Assembly (NCBI GenBank): GCA_910585095.1
Contig: CAJUBU010000010.1
Location: 65,733-127,136 of the forward strand
Direction of reading: 5' to 3'
Length of the DNA stretch: 61,404 bases
Origin: an uncultured Lachnospira sp.
Lineage (GTDB): Bacteria > Bacillota > Clostridia > Lachnospirales > Lachnospiraceae
The notes beneath the pieces were generated by a model. That model saw nothing but the letters and a program-made list of their open reading frames with translations, searched no databases and was not told the origin of the DNA. The translations under genes and the position numbers were made by a program. Below are positions 49,271 through 57,926 of this stretch, in pieces. Positions within the stretch are counted from its first letter, which is position 1. Each line of letters starts with the position of its first letter.

Positions 49271-52200
49271 GTTAGGTATTGATATTGGTTCTACTACTGT
49301 TAAGATTGCCTTAATTGATAATCAAGACAATGTAGTATTCTCAGATTATGAAAGACATTTTGCAAATATACAGGAAACATTACAATCACTGCTTGAAAAG
49401 TCAGTTGAACAATTGGGTACATTTGATTGTTTTCCTGTTATTACTGGCTCTGGCGGATTAACTCTTGCAAAACATCTTGAAGTGCCTTTTACTCAAGAAG
49501 TTATTGCTGTTTCAACGACACTTCAGGCGGAAGCTCCACAATGTGATGTCGCTATTGAATTAGGTGGAGAAGATGCCAAAATTATCTACTTTACAAATGG
49601 TATCGACCAACGTATGAATGGTATCTGTGCAGGTGGTACAGGTTCTTTTATTGATCAGATGGCAACTCTTTTACAGACCGATGCACTCGGTCTTAATGAG
49701 TATGCCAAAAATTATCAGTCTATATACCCTATTGCTGCTCGCTGTGGCGTATTTGCCAAATCTGATATACAGCCGTTAATTAACGAGGGGGCTACAAAAC
49801 CTGATTTATCTGCTTCTATATTTCAAGCTGTCGTCAACCAAACAATTTCTGGTCTTGCCTGCGGCAAGCCTATTCGTGGAAATGTTGCCTTTTTAGGCGG
49901 ACCGCTTCATTTCCTTTCAGAGTTAAGAAATTGTTTTATACGAACATTAAGCCTTGCCCCAGAACAGATTATTGCACCAGAACATTCGCATCTTTTTGCC
50001 GCTATTGGCGCTGCTATGAACTATAAACAAGAAATACATATTCCTGTTTCTGCTATGATTGAAAAATTACAGGGCAAAATTAAATTAGATTTTGAAGTGG
50101 AGCGTATGCAGCCGCTTTTTGAAAATCAACTCGTCTATGATGCATTTATTAATCGGCATGCACATGCCAAAGTAGAGACGGCGGACATCAAAGAATATGA
50201 AGGAAATTGCTATCTTGGAATCGATGCAGGCTCCACTACAACAAAAGTGGCATTAGTCGATGAAAATGGCAAATTATTATATTCTTTTTATTCAAGCAAC
50301 AATGGTTCTCCACTTGCCACAACCATCAAATCGCTAAAGGAAATTTATTCTCTGTTGCCTTCTAACGCCAAAATTGTTCATTCCTGCTCTACTGGATATG
50401 GTGAAGCTTTAATTAAGGCGGCGTTGATGATTGATGAGGGAGAAGTTGAGACCGTTTCTCATTTTTATGCTGCTGCCTTTTTTGACCCCGATGTAGACTG
50501 CATTATTGATATTGGCGGTCAAGATATGAAATGTATCAAAATTAAAAACCAAACCGTTGATTCTGTTTTACTAAATGAGGCTTGTTCTTCTGGCTGTGGT
50601 TCCTTTATTGAAACCTTTGCAAAATCATTAAACTTTACGGTTCAAGAATTTGCAAAAGAAGCATTGTTTGCCTCTAATCCAATTGATTTAGGAACACGCT
50701 GTACAGTATTTATGAATTCTAAAGTAAAACAGGCACAAAAAGAAGGTGCAGAAGTTGCCGATATTTCTGCTGGGCTTGCATATTCTGTTATTAAAAATGC
50801 ACTGTACAAAGTTATAAAAATTTCAGAACCAAAAGACTTAGGTACACATATTGTTGTTCAAGGTGGAACATTCTACAATAATGCTGTACTTAGAAGTTTT
50901 GAGAAAATAACAGGTGTCCAGGCTATAAGACCAGATATTGCTGGTATTATGGGAGCGTTTGGCGCCGCCCTTATCGCCCGTGAGCGCTATGATGGCATAT
51001 CGGAATCATCTATGCTTACCATTGATAAAATCAATGCTTTAACCTTTGACACAACGATTGCTCGATGTAAAGGCTGTACAAACAATTGTCATCTTACCAT
51101 CAATAAATTTTCTGGAGGCAGACAGTTTATTACTGGCAATCGCTGCGAACGAGGTCTTGGCAAAGAAAAAAGTATTAAAAAACTTCCAAACTTATTTGAT
51201 TATAAACTGCACCGATTATTTGACTATGAACCATTGGAAGCACATGAAGCTACAAGAGGCGTTGTTGGTATACCTCGCGTCCTTAATATGTATGAAAATT
51301 ATCCTTTTTGGTTTACATTTTTTACAAAACTAGGATATCGAGTTTTGCTGTCGCCGCAATCCAATCGAAAAATATATGAACTGGGCATTGAATCCATACC
51401 TTCGGAATCGGAATGTTACCCTGCCAAACTTGCACATGGTCATATATCATGGCTTATTAAACAGGGCGTTCAATTTATATTTTATCCTTGTGTTCCTTAT
51501 GAACATAAGGAGATTGACAAGGCAAATAATCACTACAACTGCCCTATTGTGACATCGTATGCTGAAAATATTAAAAATAATGTAGAAGAATTAAAAACGC
51601 ACCATATTGATTTTAGAAATCCATTTTTATCCTTTGAAAATGCTAGTATTCTATCCAAACGACTGATTGAAGAATTTTCAGATATTCCTTCAAAAGAGGT
51701 TAAAAATGCAGTTATATACGCTTGGAATGAGTTGATTCAATTTCGACTTGACGTCCAAAAAAAAGGCGAGGAAGTCCTTTCCTATCTTGATGAATATGGA
51801 AAGCGCGGCATCGTCTTAGCTGGACGACCATACCATGTAGACCCTGAAATTAATCATGGTATTCCAGAATTAATCAATTCTTATGGAATTGCTGTACTTA
51901 CCGAAGACGCCGTATCCCATTTAGGAAAAGTGGAACGTCCTTTGATTGTAATGGACCAGTGGATGTATCATTCAAGGCTCTATGCAGCGGCAAGTTTTGT
52001 TAAGACAAAGGAAAATTTAGACTTAATTCAGCTTAACTCCTTTGGCTGTGGTCTTGATGCTGTAACAACCGATGCTGTTAATGATATTTTAGTAAAAGCA
52101 GGCAAAATTTATACGGTTTTAAAAATTGATGAAGTCAATAATCTTGGTGCCGCAAGAATACGAGTACGCTCATTAATCGCCGCATTAAAGGTGCGTGACA

Positions 52201-53483
52201 AACATCATTTAAAAAGAAATATTATCAGTTCTGCTTATGAACGTGTTGAATTTACACCTGAAATGCGAAAAAATTATACGATATTGTGTCCTCAAATGTC
52301 GCCGATTCATTTTGATTTATTAGAACCAGCACTCAATTCATGCGGATATAATTTTGAAGTTCTTGACAACGATAATAAATCGTCTGTTGATGTCGGTTTA
52401 AAATACGTCAACAACGATGCCTGCTATCCTTCGCTTATGGTGGTTGGACAGATTATGAATGCCGTGTTATCTGGAAAATATGACTTACATAGAACTGCTA
52501 TTATTATCACACAAACGGGAGGTGGATGCAGAGCTTCCAACTATATCGGTTTTATACGCAGAGCGCTTGGAAAAGCTGGCTTATCTTATATTCCTGTCAT
52601 TTCTTTAAGCGCACAAGGACTTGAATCCAACTCCGGATTTAAGTATGACTTAACGATGCTAAAAAAAGCAATGATGGCAATTGAATATGGCGATATTTTT
52701 ATGAATGTCGTATACCGAACAAGACCTTATGAAAAAGTTGCTGGTTCTGTCAATGCACTTCATGAAAAATGGAAAGATATCATTATCAAACAACTGCAAG
52801 AAAATAAAGTATCCATGAGTGAATTTAATAAAAATTGCCAAGCCATTGTAAATGACTTTGACTCGATTGAACTTTTAGATATTAAAAAACCACGTGTGGG
52901 TATTGTTGGTGAAATTCTTGTTAAATTTCTTCCATCTGCCAATAATTATATTGTCGATTTATTGGAATCGGAAGGTGCGGAAGCAGTTGTTCCTGATTTG
53001 ATGGGATTTCTTTTGTATTGTGCAGAAAATGCCAACTTTAAAAAGAAGTATCTTGGCGCTTCCAAAAAATCCGCATTTGTCAACAATTCCATTATAAAAA
53101 TTATTGAGTGGTTTAGAAAAGCAGGAAACAATGCACTGAAAAACAGCAAGCGATTTACGCCTCCATCCAATATTAAAAACACAGCGGACTTAGCAAAAGA
53201 TTTGGTTTCACTGGGCAATCAAACAGGTGAAGGCTGGCTTCTTACTGGAGAAATGATTGAACTTATGCACAATGGTGTCAACAATATTGTATGCTGTCAG
53301 CCATTTGCCTGCCTTCCAAATCATATTGTAGGAAAAGGCGTTATTAAAGAGCTTAGAACAACATTTCCAGAATCCAATATTATTGCTGTGGATTATGACC
53401 CTGGCGCTTCTGAAGTCAATCAGCTAAACCGAATTAAATTAATGCTGGCAACAGCAAATAAAAATCTTGAAAAAATAATGTAA
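49257..53483 (+). CDS. Giant acyl-CoA dehydratase activase-related protein (double BcrAD ATPase, DUF2229)
   Basis: A 1408-residue protein. Two ASKHA ATPase domains of the BcrA/BadF/HgdC type lie in tandem: LGIDIGSTTVKIAL (about 6-19) and LGIDAGSTTTKVAL (about 321-334). Each keeps the iron-sulfur cysteines (GICAGGTGSF and AARCGVF; EACSSGCGSF and GTRCTVF). A Cys-rich link CKGCTNNC (about 605) leads to DUF2229 and HgdB-like regions with SESECYPAKLAHGH, LAGRPYHVDPEINHGIPE and QTGGGCRASNY. Such proteins are thought to use ATP to push electrons through iron-sulfur clusters; the true substrate is unknown. The promoter is strong and the gene probably cotranscribes a 38-residue protein. Confidence 0.88.
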   Translation: MNSFKLGIDIGSTTVKIALIDNQDNVVFSDYERHFANIQETLQSLLEKSVEQLGTFDCFPVITGSGGLTLAKHLEVPFTQEVIAVSTTLQAEAPQCDVAIELGGEDAKIIYFTNGIDQRMNGICAGGTGSFIDQMATLLQTDALGLNEYAKNYQSIYPIAARCGVFAKSDIQPLINEGATKPDLSASIFQAVVNQTISGLACGKPIRGNVAFLGGPLHFLSELRNCFIRTLSLAPEQIIAPEHSHLFAAIGAAMNYKQEIHIPVSAMIEKLQGKIKLDFEVERMQPLFENQLVYDAFINRHAHAKVETADIKEYEGNCYLGIDAGSTTTKVALVDENGKLLYSFYSSNNGSPLATTIKSLKEIYSLLPSNAKIVHSCSTGYGEALIKAALMIDEGEVETVSHFYAAAFFDPDVDCIIDIGGQDMKCIKIKNQTVDSVLLNEACSSGCGSFIETFAKSLNFTVQEFAKEALFASNPIDLGTRCTVFMNSKVKQAQKEGAEVADISAGLAYSVIKNALYKVIKISEPKDLGTHIVVQGGTFYNNAVLRSFEKITGVQAIRPDIAGIMGAFGAALIARERYDGISESSMLTIDKINALTFDTTIARCKGCTNNCHLTINKFSGGRQFITGNRCERGLGKEKSIKKLPNLFDYKLHRLFDYEPLEAHEATRGVVGIPRVLNMYENYPFWFTFFTKLGYRVLLSPQSNRKIYELGIESIPSESECYPAKLAHGHISWLIKQGVQFIFYPCVPYEHKEIDKANNHYNCPIVTSYAENIKNNVEELKTHHIDFRNPFLSFENASILSKRLIEEFSDIPSKEVKNAVIYAWNELIQFRLDVQKKGEEVLSYLDEYGKRGIVLAGRPYHVDPEINHGIPELINSYGIAVLTEDAVSHLGKVERPLIVMDQWMYHSRLYAAASFVKTKENLDLIQLNSFGCGLDAVTTDAVNDILVKAGKIYTVLKIDEVNNLGAARIRVRSLIAALKVRDKHHLKRNIISSAYERVEFTPEMRKNYTILCPQMSPIHFDLLEPALNSCGYNFEVLDNDNKSSVDVGLKYVNNDACYPSLMVVGQIMNAVLSGKYDLHRTAIIITQTGGGCRASNYIGFIRRALGKAGLSYIPVISLSAQGLESNSGFKYDLTMLKKAMMAIEYGDIFMNVVYRTRPYEKVAGSVNALHEKWKDIIIKQLQENKVSMSEFNKNCQAIVNDFDSIELLDIKKPRVGIVGEILVKFLPSANNYIVDLLESEGAEAVVPDLMGFLLYCAENANFKKKYLGASKKSAFVNNSIIKIIEWFRKAGNNALKNSKRFTPPSNIKNTADLAKDLVSLGNQTGEGWLLTGEMIELMHNGVNNIVCCQPFACLPNHIVGKGVIKELRTTFPESNIIAVDYDPGASEVNQLNRIKLMLATANKNLEKIM

Positions 53484-53525
53484 TAAGATTATAATAAGAC
53501 TAGCTTAAGAAAGGTCGGTGACATT

Positions 53526-53642
53526 ATGTTTTTATTATTTATTGGTCCAATCATTGGCGTTGCCATTTCTATTATAGCAACTGTTGTTATTGTATCATCT
53601 GTCGGCGCAATTGCTGGCGACGAATTGGAAGAGGAAGAATAA
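53526..53642 (+). CDS. Small single-helix membrane protein, 38 residues
   Basis: A short gene 42 bases after the activase stop. It encodes MFLLFIGPIIGVAISIIATV (residues 1-20), a continued hydrophobic stretch to about residue 30, and an acidic end GDELEEEE. A GAAAGGT site lies 12 bases before the ATG and a strong terminator begins eight bases after the stop. The hydrophobic-then-acidic pattern and position argue for a real gene, though no family is recognised. Confidence 0.55.
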   Translation: MFLLFIGPIIGVAISIIATVVIVSSVGAIAGDELEEEE

Positions 53643-53650
53643 ATATAGGG

Positions 53651-53677
53651 ACGGCACGCTTGCGTGTCGTTTTTATA
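53651..53677 (+). terminator. Terminator after the 38-residue gene
   Basis: ACGGCACGC and GCGTGTCGT form a 9-bp stem with one G-T pair and a TT loop, followed by TTTTTATATTTT. It closes the activase transcript. Confidence 0.88.
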
Positions 53678-53789
53678 TTTTAGTAACGTTGTTCCAAACA
53701 ACACATAGACGCCAATTACAATATAAAAATCTATTTTTTTAACAAATTACTTATAACAATAATAAATTATAATCTTATTGAGGGTAAAC

Positions 53790-54251
53790 ATGTACTTTAA
53801 AGATTTAACAACATATAAATATATGAATAAAGAAAAAGCTCTTAATATTGGTTGGTTAAAGAAAGGGCATTTTTTCAAGACAGGTGACGTCCCTGAAGAA
53901 TTTATAGAAAAACTTTGGCATTACTTAAAATATCCTGTACAAGTATGCAGAGGATTTCACACATGCGACTTTTGTAAAAATGCAAAAACAGGTGTGCCAA
54001 CAGTTACGTTTAAGGGCGAAACACGAAATGTTGGCTACTATGAAATTCGTGTCTGGGGACAAGATGAAAAAGTATATGCCGCTCCCAGCTTAATTATTCA
54101 CTATATTTTACAACATCATTACAAACCGCCGCAAGAATTTATCGATGCTGTGATTTATTCCGATGCACATTCTAAAGAATATTACCAAAAAATTTTAACA
54201 TATTCAAAAGGATATGATTTTTGGCTTGCACAGGACTGCACAAAGCTTTAA
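53790..54251 (+). CDS. DUF7919-like hypothetical protein
   Basis: A 153-residue soluble protein starting MYFKDLTTYKYMNKEKALNIGWLKKGHFFKTGDVPEEF. CRGFHTCDFCKNAKTG (about 53-68) gives a CxxC pair that could bind metal, and VYAAPSLIIHYILQHHYKPPQEFIDAV is shared with a widespread family often seen near immunity-type genes; I recall it as DUF7919 but cannot verify the number. The start is set by GAGGG five bases before the ATG. No function is known. Confidence 0.7.
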   Translation: MYFKDLTTYKYMNKEKALNIGWLKKGHFFKTGDVPEEFIEKLWHYLKYPVQVCRGFHTCDFCKNAKTGVPTVTFKGETRNVGYYEIRVWGQDEKVYAAPSLIIHYILQHHYKPPQEFIDAVIYSDAHSKEYYQKILTYSKGYDFWLAQDCTKL

Positions 54252-54276
54252 AAATTTAAAATAAAGGACAATCAAT

Positions 54277-55065
54277 ATGCCAACAAAAAATCATGATAAT
54301 ACAAAAGTACATTCTTCTAAAATAAAAACAAAAACGATTTGCTGGATTCTAATCGTATTATTCCTATCCTTTCTTTGTTATCTGCCCATGTTATTACAAA
54401 AACAAGGCTTACATATTCCTGCCGCATTGTTAAACGCTAAATATTTATTTGTTCTTACTCCATTGGCTTGTTCCATTATCGTTGAAATAAGTGAACATAC
54501 ACTAAAACAATGGTTTTTGGACTTATTTACAAGCAAAAAAATTTTTCACTCAATTTTAATATGTATATTATTTATTATTGCTGGATTAATGACTTCTTAT
54601 ATATATTCTATCACCAAAGGAAATCAACATTTATTTTATAATGTATATCCATCCATTTCTTTTGTCATCATAAATGGCATTTACCTTTTTATTATGGCAT
54701 TATTGGAAGAAGCAGCATGGAGAGGATTTTTTCTTAAACGAATATCCAATCAATCAACAAAAATTCATTATATACTCTGCACAGGAATCATTTGGGGACT
54801 ATGGCATATTTCAATGTGGTATATCCGAAATTCATTGACTATAAAAGAAATCCTTTTTTTCTTTATATGGACTATCCTTTTATCACTTGTTATTGGTTTT
54901 GCCTATTATAACTATCAAAATATATTTATACTGGCATTTCTGCATACCATTTTCAATACTTGCTTTCTTGCTCCTGTGGAATGGAATATTATTCTGTTAA
55001 TCATTATTTTTTTTATTTTTGAACTATTTACAAATTTGTTCAAAAATAAAAAATGCTCAATATAA
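54277..55065 (+). CDS. CPBP family intramembrane metalloprotease
   Basis: A 262-residue membrane protein with about seven helices. The CAAX-protease/bacteriocin-processing signature is intact: EEAAWRGFF (about 148-156), WGLWHISMW (about 175) and FLHTIFN (about 229), which supply the catalytic Glu and His residues. Members process prenylated or bacteriocin-like peptides or give self-immunity. AAAGGA lies seven bases before the ATG. It starts 25 bases after the DUF7919-like gene, so the pair is likely an operon. Confidence 0.86.
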   Translation: MPTKNHDNTKVHSSKIKTKTICWILIVLFLSFLCYLPMLLQKQGLHIPAALLNAKYLFVLTPLACSIIVEISEHTLKQWFLDLFTSKKIFHSILICILFIIAGLMTSYIYSITKGNQHLFYNVYPSISFVIINGIYLFIMALLEEAAWRGFFLKRISNQSTKIHYILCTGIIWGLWHISMWYIRNSLTIKEILFFFIWTILLSLVIGFAYYNYQNIFILAFLHTIFNTCFLAPVEWNIILLIIIFFIFELFTNLFKNKKCSI

Positions 55066-55180
55066 TTGCTTTTTCTTTGGATGTCTGTAATCAAGTAGAA
55101 AAGATTTATCCTCCCCTACTCATGCGCTAGGCGTCCGTCAGCTTGCTGACATATTTCATTTGGATGCCTATGTACATAAA

Positions 55181-55213
55181 AAAGACCTATACCATTTATT
55201 GGTATAGGAATCT
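55181..55213. terminator. Bidirectional terminator
   Basis: CCTATACCA and TGGTATAGG form a perfect 9-bp stem with a TTTAT loop; A-rich sequence lies on the left and TCTTTTT on the right. It serves the convergent CPBP and YfbM-like genes. A second palindrome, GTCAGC-TT-GCTGAC, lies at 55137-55150. Confidence 0.78.
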
Positions 55214-55258
55214 TTTTAAAAACTGCTTATTTTTTAACTTTAAATACTTTTACAACAC

Positions 55259-55801
55259 TTATCTATCAACTGTAAACAACACATATCTCTTTTCTTCTGC
55301 TGCTTTTTTCCAAAACGGTAAACTTTCTTGGAGATATTCCCATGTGTATTCAAAATCTTCATCATCTAACGGAAAACCATAATCGTCTTCATCAATTTTA
55401 TTATAACATTCACGACATTCGGCTTTCGTTCGTTCTGGAAGTACTTTTGCTATCTCGGCTACCTGTTCTGGCGTTTTCAAAATCATAAACTCATCATCTT
55501 CTGTTTCAGGCGTTATAACTTCTCCTGAAGATTCACGCACAAGTCCATATAAAAATTCTCCGCCAAAAATCACATTGCACAGTGGTTGAAATGTATTTTC
55601 AAAATTAAGATTGCCATCCGTCAACATTCGATGCATAGCATCCCATGACTTATCTAATTCGCATGTATATTCTGGATAGTCATCAAAAAATACCTCTTCA
55701 ATTTCTTCGTGCATATAATCGGAACGGTCTTGTCTTTTTACCAATCGTAATTGTTCTACTTCCTGTTCATTTAAAGCAAACAAAACAGCTAAACACCCCA
55801 T
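55259..55801 (-). CDS. DUF1877 (YfbM-like) protein
   Basis: A 180-residue acidic soluble protein. MGCLAVLFALNEQEVEQL at the N-terminus, SWDAMHRMLTDGN (about 56-68), PLCNVIFGGEFLY and the C-terminal YTWEYLQESLPFWKKAAEEKRYVLF (split) match the YfbM/DUF1877 family, whose role is unknown. The start MGCLAVLF is preferred because it fits the family and GGAG lies nine bases upstream. It is the last gene of the his-ung operon. Confidence 0.83.
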   Translation of the reverse strand: MGCLAVLFALNEQEVEQLRLVKRQDRSDYMHEEIEEVFFDDYPEYTCELDKSWDAMHRMLTDGNLNFENTFQPLCNVIFGGEFLYGLVRESSGEVITPETEDDEFMILKTPEQVAEIAKVLPERTKAECRECYNKIDEDDYGFPLDDEDFEYTWEYLQESLPFWKKAAEEKRYVLFTVDR

Positions 55802-55815
55802 AAAAATACACTCCG

Positions 55816-56496
55816 TTATCTGATATTTTCTATCTGCCAATCAATTTCTTCCAATCCATTATTCTTTAAAAATTCATTGGTCTTACTAAAATGCTTGCAG
55901 CCAAAAAATCCTCTATGTGCCGATAATGGACTTGGATGTGGTGCTGTCAAAACCAAATGCTTTGGATTGTTTAACATTGATTTTTTCTTTTGTGCAGGTG
56001 TTCCCCACAACATATACACAATTGGTCTGTCTTGGTCATTGACAGCCTGAATAACGGCATCGGTAAATTGTTCCCAACCTTTATCTTTATGCGAAAATGC
56101 CGCATGTGCGCGAACAGTCAACACTGTATTGAGCAATAATACTCCTTGTTTAGCCCATTTTACTAAATTGCCGTTGTCTGGCACATAACATCCGCAATCA
56201 TCCTTTAATTCCTTATAAATGTTTTTAAGTGAAGGTGGAATTACTTTTTGATTTTCAGGAACGGAAAAACTTAGACCATGTGCTTGATTTTCTTCATGGT
56301 ATGGGTCTTGTCCCAATATTAATACTTTTACTTCACTCAGCGGCGTTAAATGAAACGCATTAAAAATATCATCTGGTAATGGATAAACTGTATTTGTGTT
56401 ATACTCCTCTTTTACAAATTCATATAGCTCCTTGTAGTAATTCTTTTTAAATTCATCTCCAATGGCTTCAAGCCAATCATTGTCAATCATTGTCAT
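55816..56496 (-). CDS. ung: Uracil-DNA glycosylase
   Basis: A 226-residue family 1 glycosylase that removes uracil from DNA. The catalytic GQDPYH (near 62-67), AHGLSFSVP, LLNTVLTVR and HPSPLSAHRGFFG (near 187-199) motifs are all intact. It begins two bases after the hisF stop, so it is cotranscribed with histidine genes, an unusual pairing. Confidence 0.97.
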   Translation of the reverse strand: MTMIDNDWLEAIGDEFKKNYYKELYEFVKEEYNTNTVYPLPDDIFNAFHLTPLSEVKVLILGQDPYHEENQAHGLSFSVPENQKVIPPSLKNIYKELKDDCGCYVPDNGNLVKWAKQGVLLLNTVLTVRAHAAFSHKDKGWEQFTDAVIQAVNDQDRPIVYMLWGTPAQKKKSMLNNPKHLVLTAPHPSPLSAHRGFFGCKHFSKTNEFLKNNGLEEIDWQIENIR

Positions 56497-56498
56497 AA

Positions 56499-57263
56499 TT
56501 AAATCATCCTCATTGAAATATTTTTCTCTTTTAAATAGTTCTTTAAATCCATAATATCAAGCTCTTTGTAATGAAACAAGGAAGCGGCAAGAGCTGCATC
56601 CGCTTTTCCCTCAGTAAATACATCATAAAAATGTTGTTTATTGCCAGCACCACCTGATGCAATAACGGGTATTGAAACATGTTCGGCAACCATTCTAGTT
56701 AATTCAATATCATATCCTGATTTATTTCCATCACAATCCATACTTGTCAAAAGTATCTCGCCAGCTCCAAGTTTTTCTGCTTTCATTGCCCATTCAATGG
56801 CATCCATACACATATCAACTCTTCCGCCATTTTTATATACACTCCAGCCACTTCCATCGTCACGTCTTTTTGCATCAATGGCTACGACAACACATTGACT
56901 TCCAAACTTATCAGCAGCTTCACTGATTAAAGTGGGATTCATAATAGCTGCTGAATTAACAGAAATCTTGTCTGCTCCTTCTCGAAGCAACACTTTAAAA
57001 TCATCAACAGACCTTATGCCGCCGCCAACCGTAAATGGAATAAACAGCCTCTTTGCGACCTTTCTAACCAAATCTACTGTTGTGTTTCTTCCATCACTAG
57101 AAGCAGTAATATCCAAAAACACAACTTCATCTGCTCCTGCTTTGTCGTACATGGTAGCAACTTCAATAGGGTCTCCAGCATCACGCAAATTTAAAAAACT
57201 CGTTCCTTTAACCACTCTTCCATCTTTGCAATCCAGACATGGTATAATTCTTTTTGTAAACAT
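56499..57263 (-). CDS. hisF: Imidazole glycerol phosphate synthase, cyclase subunit
   Basis: A 254-residue TIM barrel. MFTKRIIPCLDCKDGRVVKG contains the catalytic Asp near residue 11, VGGGIRSVDDF binds phosphate, and the second catalytic Asp lies in TSMDCDGNKSGYD. With HisH it makes imidazole glycerol phosphate and AICAR in histidine synthesis. GGGAG lies six bases before the ATG. Only hisH and hisF of the pathway are in the window. Confidence 0.97.
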   Translation of the reverse strand: MFTKRIIPCLDCKDGRVVKGTSFLNLRDAGDPIEVATMYDKAGADEVVFLDITASSDGRNTTVDLVRKVAKRLFIPFTVGGGIRSVDDFKVLLREGADKISVNSAAIMNPTLISEAADKFGSQCVVVAIDAKRRDDGSGWSVYKNGGRVDMCMDAIEWAMKAEKLGAGEILLTSMDCDGNKSGYDIELTRMVAEHVSIPVIASGGAGNKQHFYDVFTEGKADAALAASLFHYKELDIMDLKNYLKEKNISMRMI

Positions 57264-57320
57264 ATCAATCTCCCATTCTTGAACCTGCAAGCTCTTAATA
57301 ACTTGCCTATAATTTAGGCA

Positions 57321-57926
57321 TTATAATTTAGCAAAATTTGAAAGCATTTTTAATCCTACAGTGCTGCTTTTTTCTGGATGAAACTGGCAGGCAAATACAT
57401 TATCTTTTTCAACTGCTGCATGAATATGTGTTGAATATTCAGTTGAAGCAGACACAATATTTTCATCGGCAGCCTTCAAATAATATGAATGAACAAAATA
57501 AACATATGGTGACTTTTCAACTCCATTAAACAGTTTAGAACCTTGTTTTATATCTAATGAATTCCAGCCCATATGAGGGATTTTCAATCCCTCCTGTGCA
57601 GGAATTTTTAAAATCTCACCTTCTAATAAGGAAAGCCCTTCAACTTCTGGTGCTTCTTCACTTCTCTCAAAAAGAAGATGCAATCCCAAACAGATTCCTA
57701 AAAATGGCGTTCCTTTATGTACTGCCGTTTTAATTGTATCAATCAACCCTAAATGGTCTAAATGATTCATTGCATTACCAAATGAACCAACACCTGGTAA
57801 AACAATCTTTTGGGCTTCTGCAATTTCACTGGAATCTCTTGTTACTACTATCTCTTGCCCTAAAGAAATAAAAGCTTTCTCAACACTTTTCAAATTACCT
57901 GCATCGTAATCAATTATTGCTATCAT
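57321..57926 (-). CDS. hisH: Imidazole glycerol phosphate synthase, glutamine amidotransferase subunit
   Basis: A 201-residue class I glutaminase. The nucleophile is the Cys in GICLGLHLLFE (near 79), and the His-Glu pair lies in ACQFHPEKS (near 185). It feeds ammonia to HisF. The ATG overlaps the TGA of the 512-residue gene upstream by four bases, and hisF follows after 57 bases. Confidence 0.96.
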   Translation of the reverse strand: MIAIIDYDAGNLKSVEKAFISLGQEIVVTRDSSEIAEAQKIVLPGVGSFGNAMNHLDHLGLIDTIKTAVHKGTPFLGICLGLHLLFERSEEAPEVEGLSLLEGEILKIPAQEGLKIPHMGWNSLDIKQGSKLFNGVEKSPYVYFVHSYYLKAADENIVSASTEYSTHIHAAVEKDNVFACQFHPEKSSTVGLKMLSNFAKL

